Shown in pieces: positions 44,312-53,431 of a DNA stretch of 64,000 nt. Under the pieces are notes generated by a model. That model was not told where the DNA came from. It worked only from the letters and a program-made list of their open reading frames with translations, and made no database searches. The stretch is from Pseudomonas sp. NKUCC02_KPG. GTDB lineage: Bacteria > Pseudomonadota > Gammaproteobacteria > Pseudomonadales > Pseudomonadaceae. Position numbers and translations under genes: made by a program. The stretch lies in assembly GCF_019345465.1 (NCBI RefSeq), contig NZ_JAHKRC010000003.1:293177-357176 (forward strand). Direction: 5' to 3'. How positions within the stretch are numbered: position 1 is the first letter of the stretch; the number at the start of each line of letters is the position of its first letter.

Positions 44312-45877
44312 TTGCACAACCCTGCTCAAACACCTGAAGAATCCACCGGCTGGCAGCGTCGACACGTTCTCAAGGCCGGTGCTCTGGCCGTGGGTGCCGG
44401 TCTGCTGGGACGCTTTGCACATGCCGACAGCACCGATGCGCTGTCGCCTGCCGAGTACCTGGCAATGGACGCCACGGACATGGCCCGTGCCATACAGAAA
44501 GGCGAACTCAGCCCGCAAAATCTGCTCGCGGCGGCCATGGCCCGATGTGATGCGGTCAATCCCAGGGTCAATGCCGTCAACATGCGCCATGACGACTACG
44601 CCAACGGGCTGCTCAAGGCCCGTGCTGCCAGCGGTGCATCGACCACGGGCCCTCTGGCCGGTGTGCCGATTCTGATCAAGGACCTCAATACCTACCTGGA
44701 AGGCACCCGCACCACAAATGGCTGCCGGCTCTACAAAGATGCACCGCTGGCCCCCCATACCAGCACCCTGATTGCCCGTTATCAGGCGGCCGGTGCCGTG
44801 CCGTTTGGCAAGACCACCTGCCCGGAGTTCGGGTTGACCACCACCACCGAATCCCTGCTGTGGGGGCAAACCCGCAACCCGTGGAATCTGGCAAAAAGCG
44901 CGGGCGGCTCATCCGGTGGGGCGGCTGCGGCAGTTGCAGCGGGGATTGTTCCGGTGGCCCACGCCACAGACGGCGGCGGTTCGATCCGGATTCCCGCGTC
45001 CTATTGCGGCCTGGTCGGACTCAAGCCGACGCGCTACCGCACCCCCAGCGGTCCGGGAAAATATGAGGGCTGGTTTGGTGCCAGCGTAGGCAACGTGGTG
45101 TCGCGCAATGTGCGCGATATGGCGTTGTTCATGGATGCGGGGCAGGGGCACGAGACCGGCAGCCCGTACTGGGCCAAGCCGCTGGTGCGCCCTTATGTCG
45201 AAGAGCTGCGCACGGCCCCCGGTCGCTTGCGCATCGGCGTGGTACGTGACTCGCTGACCGGCGCACCGCTGGACCCTGAGGTGGCGAGGGTGCTGGACGA
45301 CACCGCCAAACGCCTGGCAGCCCTGGGGCATGAAGTTGAAGAACTGCGCCTGAACGTCGATCCGAGGCAGTTGTTCGGTGCCCATGGTTCGGTGATTGGC
45401 GATGCATTGCTGACGATGGTTCACGATCGTGAGCAAGTGCTGGGGCGAAGCGCAACTGCCGATGACTACGAGCGCATCACCCAGGTGGTGCTGGGCAATG
45501 CCCAAAAAGTCACTGGAGAAGGCCTGTACCGTGCGCGCCAGTCGTTCGAAACCATCGGCGGCTACATGGAAGATCAGTTCCAGACGTTTGACGTGATCCT
45601 GTCGCCGGTGACGGCCAATGTCACGCCGGACCTGGGGCTCTTGAGCCTCAATCAGCCCTGGGAGAGCTATGCCCACAATGCCATGGGCAGCGCGGCCTTT
45701 ACCGTATTGGCCAACGTCAGCGGCCAGCCGGCCATTTCCTTGCCGGTGGGCATGAGCGACAACGGCCTGCCCATCGGCATGATGTTCACCGGGCCCCTGG
45801 GCGGCGAAGACATATTGCTGCGTCTGAGTGCGCAGATTGAACAGGTGCGGCCTTTCGCGAAATTGCCGATTCTCTGA
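44312..45877 (+). CDS. Tat-exported amidase-signature hydrolase
   Basis: 521 residues from TTG 44312, with GGAG seven bases upstream; TTG 44306 is too close to that site. A twin-arginine signal ([21 protein letters not shown]) ends near FAHADS, so the enzyme should act in the periplasm. Catalytic parts: PILIKDLN lysine, [13 protein letters not shown] and DGGGSIRIP nucleophile. Periplasmic amidases of this family may strip amide conjugates before uptake. A half REP (gtgggagcgggct) follows at 45882. Confidence 0.88.
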   Translation: MHNPAQTPEESTGWQRRHVLKAGALAVGAGLLGRFAHADSTDALSPAEYLAMDATDMARAIQKGELSPQNLLAAAMARCDAVNPRVNAVNMRHDDYANGLLKARAASGASTTGPLAGVPILIKDLNTYLEGTRTTNGCRLYKDAPLAPHTSTLIARYQAAGAVPFGKTTCPEFGLTTTTESLLWGQTRNPWNLAKSAGGSSGGAAAAVAAGIVPVAHATDGGGSIRIPASYCGLVGLKPTRYRTPSGPGKYEGWFGASVGNVVSRNVRDMALFMDAGQGHETGSPYWAKPLVRPYVEELRTAPGRLRIGVVRDSLTGAPLDPEVARVLDDTAKRLAALGHEVEELRLNVDPRQLFGAHGSVIGDALLTMVHDREQVLGRSATADDYERITQVVLGNAQKVTGEGLYRARQSFETIGGYMEDQFQTFDVILSPVTANVTPDLGLLSLNQPWESYAHNAMGSAAFTVLANVSGQPAISLPVGMSDNGLPIGMMFTGPLGGEDILLRLSAQIEQVRPFAKLPIL

Positions 45878-46012
45878 GGAGGTGGGAGCGGGCTCAGTGT
45901 GATGCCGTGTGTCTAGTCCGCTTTGACGATGATCCACCGTCGTGCAGGCAGGATTATTCGTCATGCACCGCCCGCACATTCGCGCAGCGAGAGACTGACG
46001 GAGAACGCACGG

Positions 46013-47200
46013 ATGGATCAGATACGAGAGAAAAGTCCGATTGAGCTTGAGTTGCTGCAACGTGCGCGCAATCTGATTCCTGCGCTCAAAAGCCGTTCAG
46101 TCCAGGCTGACAAAGACTGCAAACTGCCCGACGAAACCATTCGCGACATGCAAGAAGCCGGTTTGTTTCGCGCCCTGCAGCCCAGGATTTGGGGCGGCCA
46201 TGAAGTCGACCTGCGTACCTTTTTTGAAATCCAGATGACCCTGGCTGAAGGCTGTATGTCCACTGCCTGGGTCTTTGGCGTGGTGGGGGTGCATCCGTGG
46301 CAACTGGCGCGTTACCCGATGGAGGCCCAGCGTGATGTCTGGGGCGAGGACAGCTCCGAGCTGGTGGCGTCCACCTATATGCCGGTGGCCAGGGTCACGC
46401 CGGTCAAGGGTGGTTATCAGGTCAGCGGACGCTGGGGCTTTTCCAGTGGCAGCCAGCATGCACAGTGGTGCCTGCTCGGCGGCATCGTACCGCAAGACGA
46501 AACAGGCCCTACCGAACACGGCACCTTCCTGATTCCGGCCAGCGACTATCGCATCGAACAGAACTGGGACGTACTGGGCCTGCGTGGCAGCGGCAGCCAC
46601 GACATTGTTGTCGAAGACGCTTTTGTCCCGGCCCACCGGCTCCAGCGCACCAATAACTACAGCATCGAAGCTACGCCGGGGTGCCAGGTCAACACCAACC
46701 CGATGTACTCCATCCCGTTTGCCCAGGTGTTTGCCCGCGCTGTATCGACGTCGGCCCTTGGTGCCTTGCAAGGGGCCATCAACGAGTTCCGTGACAACGC
46801 AGCAAAGCACATCGGCAAGCACGGTACCAAAACCGCCGAAGACCCGGCGGCCCAAGCGGTCGTGGCCGAAGCCATCATCACCGTCGACTCGCTCAAGCTG
46901 GTGCTGATGCGTAACTACGGGCACCTGTTGGCGCTGGCCGCTGCCGGGGAATACCCGGATGTCGAGACCCGTTTGTTGTATCGCTACCAGTCCTCCCACG
47001 TGACCAACGTCTGCGCCGATCGGGTCAGTGACCTGCTGCGCTGCATGGCCGCTTCGGGCTTGTACAACACCAACCCGGTGGGGCGTTATTTCCGTGACCT
47101 GCACCAGGCTCGCGGGCATATCGCCAACAACGAGGCGGCTTACCGCCGCAGTTACGGTCTTGTACAGCTGGGCCTGCCCAACGCGGACCCTTTTGTCTGA
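46013..47200 (+). CDS. HsaA-like flavin-dependent monooxygenase (acyl-CoA dehydrogenase fold)
   Basis: 395 residues from ATG 46013 (GGAG about nine bases upstream; the 30 extra codons to 45923 are not family-like). LPDETIRDMQEAGLFRALQP, WGGHEVD, STAWVFGVVGVHPWQLA, WGEDSS, SGRWGFSSGSQHAQW and LGLRGSGSHDIVVEDAFVP run in the same order as in HsaA of mycobacteria and the C2 oxygenase of p-hydroxyphenylacetate hydroxylase. These use FMNH2 from a separate reductase to hydroxylate a phenol to a catechol. The reductase is at 41662. The protein lacks the catalytic glutamate motif of true acyl-CoA dehydrogenases. Confidence 0.88.
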   Translation: MDQIREKSPIELELLQRARNLIPALKSRSVQADKDCKLPDETIRDMQEAGLFRALQPRIWGGHEVDLRTFFEIQMTLAEGCMSTAWVFGVVGVHPWQLARYPMEAQRDVWGEDSSELVASTYMPVARVTPVKGGYQVSGRWGFSSGSQHAQWCLLGGIVPQDETGPTEHGTFLIPASDYRIEQNWDVLGLRGSGSHDIVVEDAFVPAHRLQRTNNYSIEATPGCQVNTNPMYSIPFAQVFARAVSTSALGALQGAINEFRDNAAKHIGKHGTKTAEDPAAQAVVAEAIITVDSLKLVLMRNYGHLLALAAAGEYPDVETRLLYRYQSSHVTNVCADRVSDLLRCMAASGLYNTNPVGRYFRDLHQARGHIANNEAAYRRSYGLVQLGLPNADPFV

Positions 47201-47259
47201 TCGGGTCAATTCTCTGACCCGGTGATCAACCTCTGACCTCAGCGCAAGGCATAGCAATA

Positions 47260-49005
47260 ATGACGGCTCACAATCAGTCTCAGTCCAGTTATGACGTAAT
47301 TGTTGTCGGTTCCGGTGCCGGCGCCATGACCTCGGCCCTGTTTGCGGCTGATCAGGGCCTGTCGGTTCTGATTGTCGAAAAAAGCGATAAATATGGCGGT
47401 ACCTCGGCGATTTCGGGCGGTGGTATCTGGATCCCGAACAACCATTATTTTGCTGCCATTGGCGGGCAGGACAGCCCTGAGCTGTCCCTGCAATACCTCA
47501 AGGCCGCGGCCGGCGAGCACGTTGATCCACAGCGCCTGCAGGCGTATCTGGACCACGCCGCGCCGATGATCAAAAAGCTCACCGACAACAGCCGCGTGCG
47601 TTACGCCGTGGCCGACAAATACCCCGATTACTACCCGCAACTGCCTGGTGCCTTGCCGGGTGGTCGCACCCTGGACCCGGAGCTGTTCGACACCAGCCTG
47701 CTGGCCGAAGAACTGCCCAACCTGCGCAAGCCTTCGCCGTCGACCCTGCTGATGGGCTGCATTGCCTGGACGGCCCGCGACGCGCACAAGGCCATGGCCC
47801 GCGGCTTTGGCTGGCAATGGCTGATTTTCAAGCTGATGGCCCGCTACAAACTCGACTTCAAATGGCGCCGCAAAAGCAAATACGACCGCCGCGCCGCACT
47901 GGGCAGCTCCCTGGTGGCGTCGTTGCGCCGCTCCCTGATGGATCGCAACGTGCCTTTATGGCTCAACACCGACTTTCAGGATGTGTTGCTCGACGGTGAT
48001 CGGGTCAGCGGCATCAAGGTTGCAACGGGTGGCAAAGTCCTGGAAATCAAGGCCCGCCGTGGGGTGATTTTTGGCTCCGGCGGCTTTGAGCAGAATCAAA
48101 CCCTGCGCGAGAAATACTTGCCGCAACCCACCCGGGCCAGCTGGAGCGCTACGCCACCGGGCAACAACACCGGGGCTGCACTTGAGGCGGGGATCAATAT
48201 CGGTGCGGCCACGGCGCTGATGGACTGGGCCTGGTGGGCTCCGACCATTGCCGTGCCAGGCGAGGAAAAACCCCGTGGCGTGTTTGCCGAACGGGCGTTC
48301 CCGGGGGCCATTGTGGTCAACAGCCTGGGGCATCGCTTTGTCAACGAAGCGGCGCCGTACCTGGAATTCGTCGATGCCATGTACACAGACAACCGCAAGA
48401 CCGGCGGCCGCTCGGTGCCGTCGTGGGTGATATTCGATGGTCACTTCCGTTTCCACTACGCCATGGGCCCGTTGATGCCGGCCCAGGTGGTCCCCGACAG
48501 CCGTCTGCGCAAGGAATGGCTCAATGCCGTGTACTGGAAGGCCGACAGCCTGGACGCGCTGGCCATCCAAATCGGGGTCGATGCCAAGGGCTTGAGCAGC
48601 ACCGTGCAAAAAATCAACAGTTACGCCCAAACCGGGGTCGATCTTGACTTCGATCGCGGTGGCAACGTGTTCGATCGCTACTACGGCGATAGCAATATCA
48701 AGCCCAACCCGTGCCTGGCACCGTTACGCAAAGGCCCGTATTACGCCATGCGCCTGGATGCCGGGGATATCGGCACCAAGGGCGGATTGCTGACCAACCA
48801 GCACGCTCAGGTCGTACGTGAAGACGGCCAGCCAATCCCTGGCCTGTATGCCATCGGCAACTGCTCGGCATCGGTGATGGGCATCAGCTACCCCGGTGCC
48901 GGTGGCACCCTGGGCCCGGCAATGACTTTCGGCTACATCGCTGCCAACCATATTGCCAGCAGCGTGTCGGCAACCGCCAGCGCCAAGGTACGAGCACTGT
49001 CATGA
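47260..49005 (+). CDS. KstD-like FAD dehydrogenase (3-ketosteroid delta-1-dehydrogenase family)
   Basis: 581 residues. FAD-binding VIVVGSGAGAMTSA (13-26) and GGTSAISGGGIWIPNN (47-61). YPDYYPQLPGALPGGR (121-136) holds the tyrosine region equivalent to a catalytic tyrosine of KstD, and ISYPGAGGTLGPAMTFGYIAA near Y544 matches the C-terminal active-site motif Y-P-G-x-G. The family removes hydrogens from a 3-keto six-membered ring, which in steroids leads to ring aromatisation. The stop overlaps the next FAD-enzyme gene by four bases. Confidence 0.85.
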   Translation: MTAHNQSQSSYDVIVVGSGAGAMTSALFAADQGLSVLIVEKSDKYGGTSAISGGGIWIPNNHYFAAIGGQDSPELSLQYLKAAAGEHVDPQRLQAYLDHAAPMIKKLTDNSRVRYAVADKYPDYYPQLPGALPGGRTLDPELFDTSLLAEELPNLRKPSPSTLLMGCIAWTARDAHKAMARGFGWQWLIFKLMARYKLDFKWRRKSKYDRRAALGSSLVASLRRSLMDRNVPLWLNTDFQDVLLDGDRVSGIKVATGGKVLEIKARRGVIFGSGGFEQNQTLREKYLPQPTRASWSATPPGNNTGAALEAGINIGAATALMDWAWWAPTIAVPGEEKPRGVFAERAFPGAIVVNSLGHRFVNEAAPYLEFVDAMYTDNRKTGGRSVPSWVIFDGHFRFHYAMGPLMPAQVVPDSRLRKEWLNAVYWKADSLDALAIQIGVDAKGLSSTVQKINSYAQTGVDLDFDRGGNVFDRYYGDSNIKPNPCLAPLRKGPYYAMRLDAGDIGTKGGLLTNQHAQVVREDGQPIPGLYAIGNCSASVMGISYPGAGGTLGPAMTFGYIAANHIASSVSATASAKVRALS

Positions 49006-50762
49006 GCCGAGCGAAGAACACCTCCAGCAACAGCAAGATCCTCGCGCCCTTGCAGGTCGAACGACTGACCGCACGGGACTGGCAAGACACCTGCGACGTG
49101 CTGGTGATCGGCTGGGGCGCGGCAGGCGCCTGCGCTGCGCTGGAGGCCAGAAGCAATGGCGCCCATGTGATCGTGGCCGACCGCTTTACCGGTGGCGGTG
49201 CCAGTGCCAAGAGCGGAGGCGTGGTGTATGCAGGCGGTGGGACCCGGCACCAGCAGGCCGCAGGGTTCAACGACAGCACGCAAGCGATGTTCGACTACCT
49301 CAAGCACGAAACCCGGGGTGTGATCAGCGATGCCACCCTGCAAAAGTTTTGCGACGACAGCGTCAGCAACCTCGACTGGCTTGAGAGTCACGGTGCCCGC
49401 TACGCCCATAGCATGCCGCCGGGGGGCAAGACCTCATACCCGTCCGATGGCTACTTCCTGTATTACTCGGGCAATGAGCTGGTGCCCTCCCACGGCGGTG
49501 ATCAACCCCCGGCGCCACGGGGTCATCGCACCGTAGGCAAGGGCCAGTGCGGCGCGGTGTTGTACGCCCACTTGAAAGCCGCCTGCCTGCGTGCCGGAGT
49601 GCAACCCTTGCTGCAATCCGCTGCCCGGCGTCTGGTGGTGGATGCCAGCGGGCGTGTGGTTGGCGCCGAGTTCTGGAGCTTGCCCGAGGGCAGTCGCGAA
49701 GCGCGCTTGCATGCACGCCTGGCGGCACGGGCCGAGCGCCTGCAAAATTTCGCCCCCGGCTATTGCGATCGCCTGCGGCAAAAAGTCAGCCAGCTGGAGC
49801 GCGATCATGGGCAGCCGGTGCTGATCCGGGCCAGGCGCGCCGTCATTCTCAGCACCGGGGGGTTTATCTTCAACCGCGGGCTGATCCGCGATCATGCGCC
49901 CAACTTTCGCCGCAACTTCAAGGTCGGCGCTACCGGTTGCGATGGTAGCGGCCTGCTGCTGGGGCAGTCGGTGGGTGCCAGAAGCGAGCGTTTGAGTCGG
50001 GTATCGGCCTGGCGCTTTATCAACCCGCCGCACTGTTGGCCCAAGGGCATTGTGGTCAACACCCTCGGCCAACGGTTTTGCAACGAAGAAGTCTACGGCG
50101 CCACCCTGGGCCAGCCGTTGTGCGAAGAGCAGGGGGGGCAGGCCTGGCTGGTAATGGATGCACGCTTGCGCAAGCAGGCGATCCGCCAGGCGCTGTTTGG
50201 TGGCTATTGGTGGTTCCAGACCTTGCCGGCGCTGGCCTTGATGCTGCTCAAGGTACGCAAGGGCGCCAACCCTGACCGGTTGGCGACGGCCTGTGGCATG
50301 CAGGCCGGGGAGTTGAGTGGTGCATTGCGCGCCTACAACGCCGGCGCCCGAGGCGACGCACCGGATCCCTTTGGCAAGTCTGAAGGCAGCCGTCAGGTGC
50401 TGGACAAAGGGCCGTTTTATGCCTGCGATATCAGCGTTGGCAATCCGATATTCCCCCTGGGGGCGCTGACGTTGGGCGGCCTTAAGGTGGATGAGTCAAA
50501 TGGTGCAGTACTGGACGCACAAGGCCAGCCGATTGCGGGCCTGTTCAGTGCGGGGCGCACAGCCATCGGCGTGGCGTCACACCTCTACATCAGCGGACTG
50601 TCGCTGGCTGACTGCGTGTTTTCGGGGCGCCGTGCGGGGCTGGCTGCTGCTTGTGGGAGCGGGCTTGCGCGTGATGCAGGCGGCGCGGTTTCCATCGGTG
50701 AGCGCGATGATGCCAGCGCGAGCAAGCCCGCGCCCACAGAATCCACAAAGGTGACCCCTTGA
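49002..50762 (+). CDS. FAD-binding ketone dehydrogenase (fumarate-reductase/TesI-like) with REP-encoded tail
   Basis: 586 residues. FAD site VLVIGWGAAGACA (GxGxxG 37-42), GGGASAKSGGVVYAGGG, ILSTGGFIFN and the C-terminal GLFSAGRTAIGVASHLYISG. It is related to KstD and to 3-keto-5-alpha-steroid 4-dehydrogenases. Translation is coupled to the KstD-like gene (ATGA), suggesting two successive ring dehydrogenations. The last 37 or so residues, after RRAGLAAA, are encoded by a family-B REP doublet and unlike the family, so the natural end was probably near 50650. Confidence 0.8.
   Translation: MSRAKNTSSNSKILAPLQVERLTARDWQDTCDVLVIGWGAAGACAALEARSNGAHVIVADRFTGGGASAKSGGVVYAGGGTRHQQAAGFNDSTQAMFDYLKHETRGVISDATLQKFCDDSVSNLDWLESHGARYAHSMPPGGKTSYPSDGYFLYYSGNELVPSHGGDQPPAPRGHRTVGKGQCGAVLYAHLKAACLRAGVQPLLQSAARRLVVDASGRVVGAEFWSLPEGSREARLHARLAARAERLQNFAPGYCDRLRQKVSQLERDHGQPVLIRARRAVILSTGGFIFNRGLIRDHAPNFRRNFKVGATGCDGSGLLLGQSVGARSERLSRVSAWRFINPPHCWPKGIVVNTLGQRFCNEEVYGATLGQPLCEEQGGQAWLVMDARLRKQAIRQALFGGYWWFQTLPALALMLLKVRKGANPDRLATACGMQAGELSGALRAYNAGARGDAPDPFGKSEGSRQVLDKGPFYACDISVGNPIFPLGALTLGGLKVDESNGAVLDAQGQPIAGLFSAGRTAIGVASHLYISGLSLADCVFSGRRAGLAAACGSGLARDAGGAVSIGERDDASASKPAPTESTKVTP
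50652..50739. repeat. REP doublet (family B) inside a coding sequence
   Basis: tgtgggagcgggcttgcgcg (50652-50671) and the inverse cgagcaagcccgcgcccaca (50720-50739) flank 48 bases. It is read in frame as the C-terminal tail of the FAD dehydrogenase above. Confidence 0.75.
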
Positions 50763-50795
50763 GCGTAAATAGCCCGAATGTGATGAGTATCTGAT

Positions 50796-51827
50796 ATGAC
50801 CCAACCTGCGTATTTCTCACTGCGTGTGGTGCAAGTCGTGACTGAAACGGCGGACTCCAGATCCCTGGTGTTCGACGTCCCGTTGGCCCAGCGTGAACAG
50901 TTTGCCTACAAACCCGGGCAGTTCTTGACCCTGCGCGTACCCTTCAATGGCGGCTGGCTGCCGCGTTGCTATTCGCTGTCGAGCACGCCGCTGCAAGACG
51001 AACCGTTGCGCGTAACGATCAAGCAAGTACGGGACGGGCGTGCTTCCAACTGGTTGTGCAAGCACGTGCGCGAAGGCGATCAACTTGAGGTGCTGGCCCC
51101 GGCCGGGGTGTTTGTCCCTCGGCATTTTGACGATGACTTTGTGCTGTTTGGTGGCGGCAGCGGGGTGACTCCGGTGCTGTCGATCCTGCGCTCGGCCTTG
51201 ATTGCCGGTACAGGCCGGATTCTGCTGGTTTACGCCAACCGCGATGAAGCGTCGGTGATTTTTGCGGCTGAGCTCAAAGCTCTGGCCAGTGCCTACCCCC
51301 AGCGCTTGCAGGTGATTCACTGGCTGGACTCGGTACAGGGTATTCCTGGCGTGGCGCAACTTGCGCAGATGGCCCTGCCGTTCGTTCATGCCCAGGCCTA
51401 TATATGCGGGCCTGGCCCGTTCATGGACGCTGCTGTCAGCGCCTTGCATGACATTGGCATGGACCATGGGCGCATCCACGTCGAGCGGTTTGTGTCGTTG
51501 CCTGAAGAGGGCAGCGTGGCGGTCCCGGGCCCGGTCAACACCGATGTGATTGGCAGCCAGCTTTCGGTTCGCCTTGACGGTGAAGAGTTCGAAGTGCCCT
51601 GTGCTGAAGGCGAAACCCTGCTCAACGCCATGCAGCGCGCGGGTTTGAAACCGCCCAGTTCATGCCTGGTGGGTTCCTGCGCGACCTGCATGTGTACGGT
51701 TGAGCGCGGCAGTGTAGAGATGCTGCGCAACGATGCCCTTGACCAACAAGAACTGAATGACGGCTGGGTGCTGGCGTGCCAATCGGTGCCCAACAGCGAA
51801 CAACTGCGTGTGTGTTTTCCCGAATAG
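50796..51827 (+). CDS. KshB-like ferredoxin-NAD(P)H reductase with C-terminal 2Fe-2S
   Basis: 343 residues. FAD-binding RCYSLSSTP (57-65), NAD-binding FGGGSGVTPVLSILR, and a plant-type [2Fe-2S] domain with C290, C295, C298 and C328 (C-x4-C-x2-C-x29-C). This order is that of KshB, the reductase of 3-ketosteroid 9-alpha-hydroxylase, and of PaaE-type reductases. It should pass electrons to a Rieske or diiron oxygenase, but none is encoded in the window. Starts 33 bases after the preceding gene. Confidence 0.87.
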   Translation: MTQPAYFSLRVVQVVTETADSRSLVFDVPLAQREQFAYKPGQFLTLRVPFNGGWLPRCYSLSSTPLQDEPLRVTIKQVRDGRASNWLCKHVREGDQLEVLAPAGVFVPRHFDDDFVLFGGGSGVTPVLSILRSALIAGTGRILLVYANRDEASVIFAAELKALASAYPQRLQVIHWLDSVQGIPGVAQLAQMALPFVHAQAYICGPGPFMDAAVSALHDIGMDHGRIHVERFVSLPEEGSVAVPGPVNTDVIGSQLSVRLDGEEFEVPCAEGETLLNAMQRAGLKPPSSCLVGSCATCMCTVERGSVEMLRNDALDQQELNDGWVLACQSVPNSEQLRVCFPE

Positions 51828-51844
51828 CCTGAGACGAGTGACCG

Positions 51845-53431
51845 ATGACTTCCAGCTTGCAACAGACCCTGCCGCGCTCGATCCCGCAACTGCTGTTCAG
51901 CGCTTCGGTGCAACATGCCGGGCGCACGGCGATAGAGGCGCATGGTGAATGCACCGACTACAGCGAATTGCCGCGCCTAGCCCTGGCTGTGACGCGCAGC
52001 CTGATGGCCCAGGGCATCGGCAAGGGGGACCGGGTGGCAATCTGGGCTCCCAACGGGCGCGACTGGATCATTGCGGCCTTGGGTATTCATTGCGCGGGTG
52101 CGGTCATGGTGCCGATCAACACCCGGATGAAAGGTCCTGAAGCGGCCGATATCCTGCAGCGCAGCGGCAGTCGCCTGCTGTTTATGCAGCCGGCCTTCCT
52201 GGGTACGGATTATCTGGCCTTGCTGGCGTCTTATCGACCGGCCAGCCTCAAGTGCCTGGTGTTGTTGGGAGAGGCCACGCCAGCCAGTTCCAGCGGTCTG
52301 GCCTGGGATGGATTTCTGGCCCTGGGGGCGGCCACCAGCGAATCTGCCGCGCTGTTGCGTGCAGCCAGTGTGGGGCCCGATGACCTTAGCGATTTACTTT
52401 TTACCTCAGGCACCACGGGCAAGCCAAAAGGCGTGATGAGCGCCCACGGTCAAACCCTGCGTGCCTTTAGCGAGTACGTGAAGGTGATTGGTCTGCAGGC
52501 CGAAGATCGCTACCTGGTGATCAACCCGTTTTTTCATACCTTTGGCTACAAGGCGGGCTGGCTGACGTGCCTGCTGGCGGGCGCAACGATCCTGCCCCAT
52601 CCGGTGTTCGATGCCGAAGCGGTGTTCCAGCGCATTGCTGCTGAGCGCATCAGCGTGCTGCCGGGGCCGCCGACCTTGTATCTGACGATGCTGGCCCATC
52701 CCAAACTGGCTGAAACCGATCTGTCGAGCCTGCGCATTGCCGTTACGGGCGCGGCAACCATTCCACCGATCCTGATCGAGCGCATGCGTCTCGAACTGGG
52801 CTTCTCGGTCATTACCACTGCTTATGGTCTGACTGAGTGCGGCGGCCTGGCGACCATCTGCGACCCGGGCGACGCTGCGACGGTTATTGCAGGCACCAGT
52901 GGCCGGGCGATTCCAGGCACCGAAGTGAGCATCCGCGACCCGCAAAACCGGGCATTGCCCGCGGGCAGTACGGGGGAAATCTGCCTGCGTGGTTTTCACG
53001 TGATGAAGGGGTATTTCGAAGACCCGCACGCCACGGCTGAAACCATCGACAGTGAAGGCTGGTTGCACACCGGCGACATTGGCGAGCAGGACGCGTCGGG
53101 CAACTTGCGCATCACCGACCGGCTTAAAGACATGTTTATCGTGGGCGGATTCAATTGCTACCCGGCGGAAATTGAAGCCGGGTTGATAGAACATTCGGCG
53201 ATTGCCCAGGTGGCGGTGATCGGAGTACCTGACGAGCGCATGGGGGAGGTGGGGTGTGCCTGCGTAATGTTGCGTCATGGTCAGGCGCTGGATGAAGCCG
53301 GGCTGATCCTGTGGGCCCGTGAGCACATGGCCAACTACAAGGTTCCCAGGATGGTGCGGTTTTATGAGGCGCTGCCGGTGAATGCGTCGAACAAAGTGGC
53401 GAAGAATGAGTTGCGGGCGGGGTTGCTGTAG
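51845..53431 (+). CDS. FadD3-like acyl-CoA ligase
   Basis: 528 residues, AMP-forming. P-loop LFTSGTTGKPKGV, then NPFFHTFGYKAGWL, LPGPPTLY, AVTGAATIPPILIERM and TAYGLTE, then GWLHTGDIGE and ITDRLKDMFIVGGFNCYPAEIE with a late NASNKVAK lysine. The HTFGYKAG and LPGPPT segments are as in mycobacterial FadD3, which activates the C/D-ring propionate left after steroid A/B-ring removal. Last gene of the right-hand arm; a family-A REP begins nine bases later. Confidence 0.85.
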   Translation: MTSSLQQTLPRSIPQLLFSASVQHAGRTAIEAHGECTDYSELPRLALAVTRSLMAQGIGKGDRVAIWAPNGRDWIIAALGIHCAGAVMVPINTRMKGPEAADILQRSGSRLLFMQPAFLGTDYLALLASYRPASLKCLVLLGEATPASSSGLAWDGFLALGAATSESAALLRAASVGPDDLSDLLFTSGTTGKPKGVMSAHGQTLRAFSEYVKVIGLQAEDRYLVINPFFHTFGYKAGWLTCLLAGATILPHPVFDAEAVFQRIAAERISVLPGPPTLYLTMLAHPKLAETDLSSLRIAVTGAATIPPILIERMRLELGFSVITTAYGLTECGGLATICDPGDAATVIAGTSGRAIPGTEVSIRDPQNRALPAGSTGEICLRGFHVMKGYFEDPHATAETIDSEGWLHTGDIGEQDASGNLRITDRLKDMFIVGGFNCYPAEIEAGLIEHSAIAQVAVIGVPDERMGEVGCACVMLRHGQALDEAGLILWAREHMANYKVPRMVRFYEALPVNASNKVAKNELRAGLL

